DNA of 15,143 bases from Lachnospiraceae bacterium UBA7589 (GTDB taxonomy: Bacteria; Bacillota; Clostridia; Lachnospirales; Lachnospiraceae), in the NCBI GenBank assembly GCA_002476495.1, contig DLKL01000005.1, positions 1 through 15,143 of the forward strand. Reading direction: 5' to 3'. Positions 7,400-13,248 of this stretch are shown here, piece after piece (positions within the stretch are counted from its first letter, which is position 1; every line of letters starts with the position of its first letter). Below the pieces are notes generated by a model. It did no database searches, was not told the DNA's origin, and saw only the letters and a list, made by a program, of their open reading frames with translations. A program made the position numbers and the translations under genes.

Positions 7400-8479
7400 T
7401 TATACATCCTTATCTGTTAATAATTTTACAGGGTTATGTGTGATTAATGTAATTGCCGGAACAATTAAAAGAGCAGGTAATGTAATCAGAGTATATTTAA
7501 ATATGTTGATTAGCCTGAAGATAAGCCTGTCTGATGAAAACCATATCAACTCATGTTCCAGCAGATTGAATATCATCAAACCTAATTCTGATAGAGCTAT
7601 TGCTATGGAAAGCATAAGCAATAGCTCTGTGAGGATTTCACATATCAGTCTCAGGGTAGAATATCCAAATGCTTTTTTTATTGCAAATTCTCTTTTCCTT
7701 AATAACATCCACAGGTGCACAATTAAAATAACTGTTGCAATTGAAAAAATATATATAAGATTGGCATATTTTCTATATTGGGGATCTATAGATTGTGATT
7801 CTACAAATCTCTGAAAGCCCGGAAGTATATTTGTGTATTCATCCGTCTCAATCAGGTCGGATATAGCTTTAGCAGAAATGGTATTACTGTTAAATATGAG
7901 GGTGAACCCGAGAGAATAATAATAATACTCCAAATCAGACCTGACATTATCCCCAAGACAGTCATAGAATAAAATAAGCCTGTTATCGTAGATGGCTGAA
8001 TTAGGGGCCGCTACAAATCCTGTAACTTCATACTTTTCTCCATGAATATCTATGTAGGTTTTCCCTTTTTGGTTATATGTATATTTGTATAATTCCTTTC
8101 CCAGAACTGCACAGGGGGCACCGGTTGACAAGCGGGCTTTGTCGGGATAAGCACCTTTTATAATGGGAAGAAAGTAATCATTACCATAGACAATAACATC
8201 CGCCATATAGCAGGAAGTGGCTGCATCCAGATAGAAAACATTTTCTACAATGGACATAGTACAGTCCTCGAAACGAAGTGAAGCTATCTTCTCTGACATA
8301 TTGCCATCTCCCCATGCAAATACCGGAAGGGAGTTGCGTTCATAGAGTGTATCTGCATCATACTCTTCTCTGAGATCAATAGCATTTGCTTCTTCGGAAT
8401 ATTGAAACATAAATATTGAAACAAGCAATATTACAGTAACCAGTATTCTTATTTTGTTAACTTTTATATAATTAATCAT
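7400..8479 (-). CDS. FtsX/MacB-type ABC transporter permease, first subunit
   Basis: I take the start at 8479, giving 359 residues. There the ATG overlaps the upstream TGA in a TGATG junction and is preceded by GAGGG, the signature of translational coupling. The frame is open to an ATG at 8521, but that start would overlap the upstream gene by 43 bases and add a polar 14-residue leader. One membrane segment lies at about 10-25, then a 200-residue extracytoplasmic domain. Three membrane segments follow near the end, with REFAIKKAFGYSTLRLICEI between them, a clear match to the FtsX coupling-helix pattern (E-x-A-I-x-K-A-x-G). The tail NPVKLL is typical of the family. It should form the transmembrane channel together with the next permease. 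Confidence 0.88.
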   Translation of the reverse strand: MINYIKVNKIRILVTVILLVSIFMFQYSEEANAIDLREEYDADTLYERNSLPVFAWGDGNMSEKIASLRFEDCTMSIVENVFYLDAATSCYMADVIVYGNDYFLPIIKGAYPDKARLSTGAPCAVLGKELYKYTYNQKGKTYIDIHGEKYEVTGFVAAPNSAIYDNRLILFYDCLGDNVRSDLEYYYYSLGFTLIFNSNTISAKAISDLIETDEYTNILPGFQRFVESQSIDPQYRKYANLIYIFSIATVILIVHLWMLLRKREFAIKKAFGYSTLRLICEILTELLLMLSIAIALSELGLMIFNLLEHELIWFSSDRLIFRLINIFKYTLITLPALLIVPAITLITHNPVKLLTDKDV

Positions 8480-8982
8480 CAATCCCTCATAAGCCCCAAT
8501 CTTCGCATCAACATTTCCCAATTTGAATAATAATATCTGACCGCAAGCTTTCCACTGGCTGTTACTTCATCATTTTCGGCAACCACCATAAATAAATAAG
8601 AGCCATTCTTAAAATCGCTGGCTTTATAAATATAGGAACCGCTTTCTGATATCCTTTCTTCATATACAACAGTGTAGGACTCTTCGTTTTCCCCGGGTTT
8701 GTTGTCATGCATATCTGATACGGTAAATATAACAGCTCCGTTTTCTATATCACATTCCAGTAAAAAATCCATGTACATTCTGTTATTTTCGTCAATTCTC
8801 TCTAACGCACTTCCGTTGTATCTGCTTTTTTGAGTATAACTAAAGCTGCTGGTGCATGAACCATGAAAAGTTTTGTATGGCTCATCAGCCCATCTGGAGT
8901 TGCGTATTATGATAATGGTCACCGGAATGCATATGAGTAAGAAAAGTATGATTGATGATATGATAATAATTCGTTTTTTCAC
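8479..8982 (-). CDS. Membrane-anchored extracytoplasmic protein, accessory to the ABC transporter
   Basis: This 167-residue protein opens the operon. After KKR it has a hydrophobic segment at about 4-27 that is either an uncleaved signal anchor or a signal peptide without a clear cleavage site; there is no lipobox cysteine. The rest is predicted to be outside the cell, with alternating hydrophobic residues and SYIYKASDFKNGSYLFMVVA, suggesting a small beta-sandwich. I recognise no family. It lacks the coiled-coil and lipoyl-like parts of MacA/YknX adaptors. The start is a GTG at 8982 with a GGGGGG ribosome site seven bases upstream. The downstream permease overlaps it by TGATG, so the products are likely made together. 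It may be a substrate-binding, shielding or sensor subunit; this is inferred from operon position only. Confidence 0.78.
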   Translation of the reverse strand: MKKRIIIISSIILFLLICIPVTIIIIRNSRWADEPYKTFHGSCTSSFSYTQKSRYNGSALERIDENNRMYMDFLLECDIENGAVIFTVSDMHDNKPGENEESYTVVYEERISESGSYIYKASDFKNGSYLFMVVAENDEVTASGKLAVRYYYSNWEMLMRRLGLMRD

Positions 8983-9027
8983 AATATAGCCCCCCCTTTT
9001 TTGTAATAAGAAATAAAATACACCCCT

Positions 9028-9056
9028 AGCATATATTACTCTTTTTACATTGTCAA
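9028..9056 (-). promoter_or_regulatory. Promoter of the ABC transporter operon
   Basis: On the minus strand a perfect TTGACA (9051-9056), a 17-bp spacer and TATGCT (9028-9033) precede the GTG at 8982 by about 45 bases. The -35 box begins seven bases after the stop of the DUF3592-type gene. The operon can therefore be transcribed by itself, although read-through from that gene is also possible because no terminator lies between. Confidence 0.7.
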
Positions 9057-9063
9057 TGAATTA

Positions 9064-9495
9064 TTATAATTTTCTTGTACAAATTGTAAGCCCTATTCCT
9101 AATGCAGTGAAAACACACCCTATTCCCAGAAAAGTAAAAAAGATGAAGCCGGAGCCCGACTTAAAACGTACATCTGTCGGATTTTCAGGATCATAATAGA
9201 CCTGAATGGACTGTCCCTCATACATTTTGCCGGAGTAATATCCTAAAGATATGTCCTGTAGATATTCGCCGTTTTTTGTATAATAGTTTATATATACATC
9301 ATGATGTTTCTCGTAACGGCTCCGGCGAAGGTTGTATTCCTTATGACTTTCTATGCCTACAATGGTTGCATTGGTTTTTTCTGCTGAACGGTAAAATTTA
9401 CCTGAGCTGATTTTTATTATGAAAGAAGCTGTCAGAAGAACCAGCCCAATAGTGGTAAATATTAGTTTTACCCAAAAGAATATATTTCTTTTCAT
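9064..9495 (-). CDS. DUF3592-type two-span membrane protein
   Basis: The product has 143 residues: one membrane segment at about 7-29, an extracytoplasmic domain, and a second segment at about 117-138. The central part reads like DUF3592 proteins: ATIVGIESH, then a strand pattern with YINYYTKNGEY, and GQSIQVYYDPENPTDVRF. The last stretch, with the invariant YDP-x-NP core, is the best family marker. The molecular role of this family is not established. The ATG has GGAGGA six bases upstream. The gene lies on the same strand as the ABC operon, 81 bases before its first codon, but a separate strong promoter lies between. It is divergent from the rRNA methyltransferase gene. Confidence 0.85.
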   Translation of the reverse strand: MKRNIFFWVKLIFTTIGLVLLTASFIIKISSGKFYRSAEKTNATIVGIESHKEYNLRRSRYEKHHDVYINYYTKNGEYLQDISLGYYSGKMYEGQSIQVYYDPENPTDVRFKSGSGFIFFTFLGIGCVFTALGIGLTICTRKL

Positions 9496-9581
9496 TTAGA
9501 GTCCTCCGTATTAATATTAATATATTTTGCTAAAGTATAACAAAATATATTGATATTGCATAGTGATTATGCTCAGTGCTG

Positions 9582-9590
9582 TGCTATAAT
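9582..9590 (+). promoter_or_regulatory. Extended -10 promoter of the rRNA methyltransferase gene
   Basis: TGCTATAAT (9582-9590) is a perfect extended -10 element. No good -35 box lies 16-18 bp upstream, as is usual for extended -10 promoters. Transcription would start near 9597, about 43 bases before the ATG at 9640. Confidence 0.7.
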
Positions 9591-9639
9591 AAGGAGTAAG
9601 ATATATCGCAGAGCATATAGCAGCTGTCGGGAGGTAATT

Positions 9640-10830
9640 ATGGATAATGGAAAATGCCCTGTTTCAAAAAGGTGTGGCGGATGCAGGTATCTTGATGTGA
9701 GATATGAGAAACAGCTTAAGGATAAGCTTGGCAGGGTCAGGGAGCTTCTCAAGAATTATGGGAATGTTGAGACGATAATCGGTATGGATAATCCATATCA
9801 TTACAGAAACAAAATTAATTCGGCATTTGCCGTGAGAAAAAAGGAGGGAATAGTATGCGGTATCTATGAAGAGGGAACCCACAATGTTATTCCCATGCCT
9901 GAAAATGGCTGTATTATTGAGGATGAGAGAGCTTATCCGATTCTTTCCACAATAAAGAGGCTTATATCGTCCTTCAAGATTCCCATTTATAATGAAGACA
10001 CAGGATATGGGCTTTTAAGGCATGTGATGATAAGAACAGGCAGGAAAACCGGACAGATAATGGTTGTTCTGGTTACCGCTGACCCGGTATTTCCTTCAAA
10101 GAAAAATTTTACCGGAGCATTACTAAAGGAACATAAGGAAATAACAACTATAGTACAGAATATAAATACGAAGAATACAAGTATGGTGCTAGGGGATAGA
10201 AATATTGTAATGTATGGCAAAGGATATATTGAAGATGTTCTTTGCGACAAAAAATTCCGTATATCCCCTAACAGCTTTTATCAGATTAATCCGATCCAGA
10301 CACAAAGGCTTTATGAAAAGGCGGTTGAGCTGGCAGGACTTACAGGGAAAGAGAGTGTTATTGACGCATACTGTGGCATTGGAACTATCGGTATGGTTGC
10401 GTCAGATAAGGCGAAAAGGGTAACCGGCGTTGAACTTAATAAAGAGGCAGTCAGGGATGCCATAACCAATGCAAAAATAAATAATTGCAATAATATAACC
10501 TTTTATAATAATGATGCCGGCAAATTCATGTCGAGGCTTGCGATGCAGAGAAAAGCAGGGGATAACAGAAGTGGGGATAAAACCGATGTTGTATTTATGG
10601 ACCCTCCACGTTCAGGCAGCACAAAGGAATTTATGGATTCGCTGCTTACACTTGCTCCCCACAGAATTGTTTATATTTCCTGTAACCCTGAAACTCTTGG
10701 GAGGGATTTGAAATATATTTTGCAAAAGGGACAATATGTAGTAAAAAAGATGATTGCTGTGGATATGTTTTGCTGGACTGAGCACGTTGAGAGCGTGGTA
10801 TTGCTGTCAAAGACACAGGACAAATCGTAA
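9640..10830 (+). CDS. rlmD: RlmD/RumA-family 23S rRNA (uracil-C5)-methyltransferase without TRAM domain
   Basis: This 396-residue enzyme transfers a methyl group from S-adenosylmethionine to C5 of a uridine in 23S rRNA. Four cysteines for the 4Fe-4S cluster are present: C6, C12, C15 (CGGC) and C91. The SAM site DAYCGIGTIG is at 242-251, DPPRSG at 321-326 and the catalytic cysteine C348 in YISCNPETLGRDL. The C-terminal EHVESVVLLSK is the family's usual end. The start is ATG 9640, with GGGAGG five bases upstream; the frame runs open to an ATG at 9550, but that lies upstream of the -10 box. The protein begins almost at the Fe-S cluster, so the N-terminal RNA-binding TRAM domain of E. coli RlmD is absent. 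The position (U1939, U747 or both) cannot be told from sequence. Its 3' end borders an accessory region containing relics of similar genes. Confidence 0.94.
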   Translation: MDNGKCPVSKRCGGCRYLDVRYEKQLKDKLGRVRELLKNYGNVETIIGMDNPYHYRNKINSAFAVRKKEGIVCGIYEEGTHNVIPMPENGCIIEDERAYPILSTIKRLISSFKIPIYNEDTGYGLLRHVMIRTGRKTGQIMVVLVTADPVFPSKKNFTGALLKEHKEITTIVQNINTKNTSMVLGDRNIVMYGKGYIEDVLCDKKFRISPNSFYQINPIQTQRLYEKAVELAGLTGKESVIDAYCGIGTIGMVASDKAKRVTGVELNKEAVRDAITNAKINNCNNITFYNNDAGKFMSRLAMQRKAGDNRSGDKTDVVFMDPPRSGSTKEFMDSLLTLAPHRIVYISCNPETLGRDLKYILQKGQYVVKKMIAVDMFCWTEHVESVVLLSKTQDKS

Positions 10831-10896
10831 GTTTACAGTTGATGATTTTGACTTAATTATTGAATAAGCAGAAAACTCGAATTTGATGGAGATATT

Positions 10897-11631
10897 ATGG
10901 AAAAAATTAAAATAAAAAAGACAATATATATTCTACTTGCTATATTAGGTTTGTTTATTTTTCAAACTTTTGCAAGTAAGTTAGGTGGTTTCATTGCTGA
11001 TTTATTTCAATATGAAGTGATTGATAAAGATGGCACATTTATGAGTGTTTCCGTGCACCACATTGTTCAGATGATTGTGGCTTTAGTACTTATTTTTGTT
11101 ATTAGTAAGAAAAGTTATTTAGATTTTTGGTTAATACCAAGGTTAAATAAGAGCGGTATACTATATACGGCAATTTTTGCTATCGTTATTTTAATATATG
11201 TTCTTATTAGTTATGTCGTTGGTTATTCGCTTAATACAATTGTGCCATATGAATATGAGTTAAATATATCGAATGTTTTAGGAACATTAGGATTTCAACT
11301 GTTTTTATCGGGAACATCAGAAGAAATTTTGTTCAGAGCACTTCCTATTACTGTTCTTGGTGGAGTGATTTGCAAAGATAATAAAAAGAGTTATACATTT
11401 ATTATTGTAATAGCCTCGGTACTATTTTCTGTTGCGCATATCCGATGGACATTGTTTCCCGTTTCAATATCTTTTTCATGGTTTCAATTGATTTATGCAT
11501 TTATATTAGGTATAGCGTATGGACTAACATATGTGAAATCAGAAAGTATAATTTATTCTATGATTATGCATGGATTGAGCAATTTCTTTATGGTTGGAAT
11601 GGGATATATATTTATGGCTATTATGAGTTAA
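10897..11631 (+). CDS. CPBP-family intramembrane glutamic endopeptidase (CAAX protease-like)
   Basis: The 244-residue membrane protein carries the three motifs of the CPBP (Abi) family: EExxxR as E142, E143 and R147, FxxxH as F177 and H181, and HxxxN as H225 and N229. About seven hydrophobic segments surround them. Family members are related to Rce1 prenyl-protein proteases; in Gram-positive bacteria some are linked to bacteriocin immunity or maturation, others are of unknown role. GGAG lies five bases before the ATG. It follows the methyltransferase gene by 66 bases with no clear terminator, so co-transcription is possible. It is AT-rich and is the first gene of the accessory region. No bacteriocin precursor is visible next to it. 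The family is secure, the substrate unknown. Confidence 0.92.
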   Translation: MEKIKIKKTIYILLAILGLFIFQTFASKLGGFIADLFQYEVIDKDGTFMSVSVHHIVQMIVALVLIFVISKKSYLDFWLIPRLNKSGILYTAIFAIVILIYVLISYVVGYSLNTIVPYEYELNISNVLGTLGFQLFLSGTSEEILFRALPITVLGGVICKDNKKSYTFIIVIASVLFSVAHIRWTLFPVSISFSWFQLIYAFILGIAYGLTYVKSESIIYSMIMHGLSNFFMVGMGYIFMAIMS

Positions 11632-11634
11632 TAC

Positions 11635-11724
11635 ATGGTTAAGAGCACACCCAAAATTCAGTTTCATGGACATATTCCAGCAAAACAGCAAAGACTTCTT
11701 GCCTATTCTATCAAGCCGTGTTGA
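11635..11724 (+). pseudogene. Short remnant, possibly the N terminus of a serine recombinase
   Basis: A 29-codon frame starts with ATG four bases after the CPBP stop codon. Its end, PAKQQRLLAY, recalls the KKRVAAYARVS start of serine recombinases, but the frame then breaks into SIKPC and a stop. The catalytic serine expected shortly after the tyrosine is missing. No ribosome site is visible. The resemblance is short, and I hold it loosely. Confidence 0.25.
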
Positions 11725-11752
11725 GACGGTATGTTTGATGGTAAAAAATAAA
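11717..11752 (+). pseudogene. Truncated 3' tail of an rlmD/rumA-type gene
   Basis: Frame CGT GTT GAG at 11717 reads R-VETVCLMVKNK, close to the HVETVCLL ending of RlmD-family enzymes. Everything upstream of this motif is missing, so the join lies at about 11717. The same DNA recurs at 12929-12950 within a longer remnant. Confidence 0.5.
11719..11740 (+). repeat. Direct repeat, left copy, possible att-site relic
   Basis: This 22-bp unit matches 12929-12950 at 20 of 22 positions, in the same orientation, 1210 bp apart. Both copies encode the VETVCL motif of RumA-type C termini. The intact rlmD gene matches the right-hand copy at only 15 of 22 positions here, so the two relics are closer to each other than to it. 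Confidence 0.6.
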
Positions 11753-12005
11753 ATTTTAAGTTTAAAGCATTGTATTCTTGTTTTTTAGTTTGAATTAGGA
11801 GTCTATCCTTTGAAAAGGTTTGTTTTTTTATAAATGAACATATTTACCGCGAAAATGTGCGACAGATTGTAACATCAGATTAGATACCGAAAATTAAGAG
11901 AGTATATTAAATACCACAATTTTTGAATGAATTTTCAGGTTTGACGATAAATCTGAATAGCTAAGACTAATGGCATTTTGGGGACATTTAAATTGACGTT
12001 ATCGA

Positions 12006-12033
12006 TTGATAAAAACAAATCAGAATTTATAAT
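12006..12033 (+). promoter_or_regulatory. Promoter of the six-span membrane protein gene
   Basis: TTGATA (12006-12011), a 16-bp spacer and a perfect TATAAT (12028-12033) lie 37 bases before the ATG at 12071. Confidence 0.65.
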
Positions 12034-12070
12034 TATGACAAAGTTTTAATTTTACATCTAAGGTGATTGT

Positions 12071-12754
12071 ATGAAAATAAAAGAAAAAAATTTATATTTA
12101 ATAGCTATTATCGGAGCGGTCGTATGTTTTATCGGTGATAATTTATTAGGATACTATATTCCTGCTTCCGATTTTGGGCACAAATTAATGTGCATAAGTT
12201 TTTCATACGAATGGGCCAATGTAGATCCTATTAGGTTTGTAATCGCAGGCTTTTTAGGTGTTATCTCATTAATTATGATGTTTTCAGGATTTTACGGAAT
12301 ATATCTCAGAATAAAAGCAAAAAATGAAAAAACATCAAAATTATTCTTACTTGCATCGTTTATATTTACCGCTGTCGGAACCATGTATCACAATGTATTT
12401 GCTATTGCTGCGTATATTTACAACAAATTAGTTCAGTGCGGTTTTGAAAGTGCAAAAGAATTTACATTAGATGTATTTAATACTTTTGTTTTAGTTGGTG
12501 TTCTTGCAGCATTCGGATACGCCGTTATTGCCGGCATTATGTTTATCGAAACATTAAAGGGAAATATATATCCAAAAAAATGGATGTGTGTAATCAATCC
12601 TTTTGTATTTATGGTTATTTGCATCGCTCTGTCAAAAATATTACCTCAAACAGCTTTTGTAAATGGTGTATTTGATTTAGGGCAACAAAGTATCGGTCTA
12701 TTTATTGTGTTTTTAGTTTTGTTCTTTACATGCAAAAAAACCAAGTTGGAATAA
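12071..12754 (+). CDS. Six-span integral membrane protein (possibly DUF6796-like)
   Basis: The 227-residue product begins KIKEKNLYLIAIIGAVVCFIGDN and has about six hydrophobic segments, at roughly 8-28, 54-80, 92-118, 133-157, 172-190 and 203-222. The aspartate in FIGDN at the end of the first segment and the GFLG in the second resemble proteins annotated as DUF6796, but I am not certain of this. No catalytic motif is evident. AAGGTGA sits four bases before the ATG, and a good promoter precedes it, so the gene looks functional. It lies alone between two relics of rumA-type 3' ends that share a 22-bp direct repeat. This suggests that it arrived as part of a mobile element or an integration cassette. 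Confidence 0.8.
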   Translation: MKIKEKNLYLIAIIGAVVCFIGDNLLGYYIPASDFGHKLMCISFSYEWANVDPIRFVIAGFLGVISLIMMFSGFYGIYLRIKAKNEKTSKLFLLASFIFTAVGTMYHNVFAIAAYIYNKLVQCGFESAKEFTLDVFNTFVLVGVLAAFGYAVIAGIMFIETLKGNIYPKKWMCVINPFVFMVICIALSKILPQTAFVNGVFDLGQQSIGLFIVFLVLFFTCKKTKLE

Positions 12755-12809
12755 TTTAACTTTTCGTTTATCAAAAAGCAAATTTTCTTTTAAAATGTGT
12801 GTGTTGGCG

Positions 12810-12968
12810 GTAGTCTTTACGGTAAGTTACACCCCTGCTACCTGCGCCTGTGATATAAAAATTTTTGCGGAATACGGCTATTGTGTTGAAAAAATTACGC
12901 CTGTTGACCTTTTCTCGAGAACGGTGCATGTTGAGACGGTCTGTTTGCTGTCAAGAAAAGATAAATAA
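12810..12968 (+). pseudogene. 3' remnant of a second rlmD/rumA-type rRNA methyltransferase gene
   Basis: One frame, ending at TAA 12966-12968, reads through about 50 codons that match the end of RlmD-family enzymes in order. First comes VSYTPATCACDIK, where intact enzymes have VSCNPATLARDLK. Then follow FAEYGYCVEKITPVDLFSRT and HVETVCLLSRKDK. The catalytic cysteine position is Tyr and the following Asn is Thr, so the remnant could not be active even if joined to a 5' part. No homology is visible upstream of about 12807: the SAM-binding and Fe-S parts are absent, and no start codon with a ribosome site exists. It is not a duplicate of the intact gene at 9640-10830, whose tail has VDMFCWTEHVESVVLLSK. 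It most likely marks a former integration site of a mobile element whose attachment site is the 3' end of such a gene. Confidence 0.8.
12929..12950 (+). repeat. Direct repeat, right copy, possible att-site relic
   Basis: This is the partner of 11719-11740 (20 of 22 identical). Here the repeat sits inside a longer stretch of rumA-type coding sequence, while the left copy is joined to unrelated DNA at its 5' side. That is the arrangement expected of a complete attachment region and a half site. Confidence 0.6.
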
Positions 12969-13248
12969 TGGCTGAAAAGTGGCGTATTTCCGGGATTTTT
13001 GCGAGGTTAGTATCATCGTAAGAAGCCTTGCGGAAAGCTCGGTTTTCTTGTATGGAAACATATCTACTTGTCAGCCTGACCGAAGAAAAAGTGGATGGCC
13101 GAAAAAATGCGGTAGGGTTTAGGCTGTGGATTAGATGTCATAGGTTGTGGCACTGGAATTGTTATCAGAGCCGACCGCAGTTTAAGCCACTCGATATTAA
13201 GAGGCAGACTTGGCAGTGGATTAGATGACAGGAGGTTTTAGGTGGCAA
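12969..13248 (+). other. Non-coding gap with a 12-bp direct repeat 90 bp apart
   Basis: This 280-base stretch follows the rumA-type remnant. It is less AT-rich than its flanks. GTGGATTAGATG occurs at 13126-13137 and again at 13216-13227, exactly 90 bp apart. The open frames here are short and lack ribosome sites, so I do not call a gene. AGGAGG at 13230-13235, which leads into the nuclease-like gene, lies just after the second repeat copy. Confidence 0.5.

Larger units (their letters stand above)
11632..12070 (+). other. Long AT-rich gap with gene remnants and a promoter
   Basis: This 439-base stretch has no credible full gene. At its left end is a 29-codon open frame (11635-11724), followed by a short remnant of an rlmD-type 3' end (11717-11752). 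The middle (about 11790-11990) is very AT-rich, and I see nothing in it beyond short imperfect repeats such as TTGACGATAAAT, partly repeated near 11993. The right end holds the promoter of the gene at 12071. Confidence 0.6.

Noticed and set aside
7320..7814. Plus-strand open frame of 164 codons
   Set aside because: It is antisense to both permease genes, which have clear family features and coupled junctions. It has no ribosome site of its own.
8480..8521. Upstream ATG for the first permease
   Set aside because: It would overlap the preceding gene by 43 bases. The TGATG junction with GAGGG at 8479 is the better start.
9550..9639. Possible 30-residue N-terminal extension of the methyltransferase from an ATG at 9550
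   Set aside because: It would start upstream of the extended -10 promoter at 9582-9590, has no ribosome site and no resemblance to a TRAM domain. ATG 9640 has GGGAGG at the right distance.
8479..11631. Search for a bacteriocin or peptide precursor near the ABC operon and the CPBP protease
   Set aside because: No small frame with a double-glycine leader or lantibiotic-like core was seen next to either, so no bacteriocin system is claimed.
13028..13228. Open frame of 66 codons before the nuclease-like gene
   Set aside because: No ribosome site, unusual composition with many Trp, Arg and Cys, no family resemblance, and it runs through the 12-bp repeat pair. It is probably non-coding debris.
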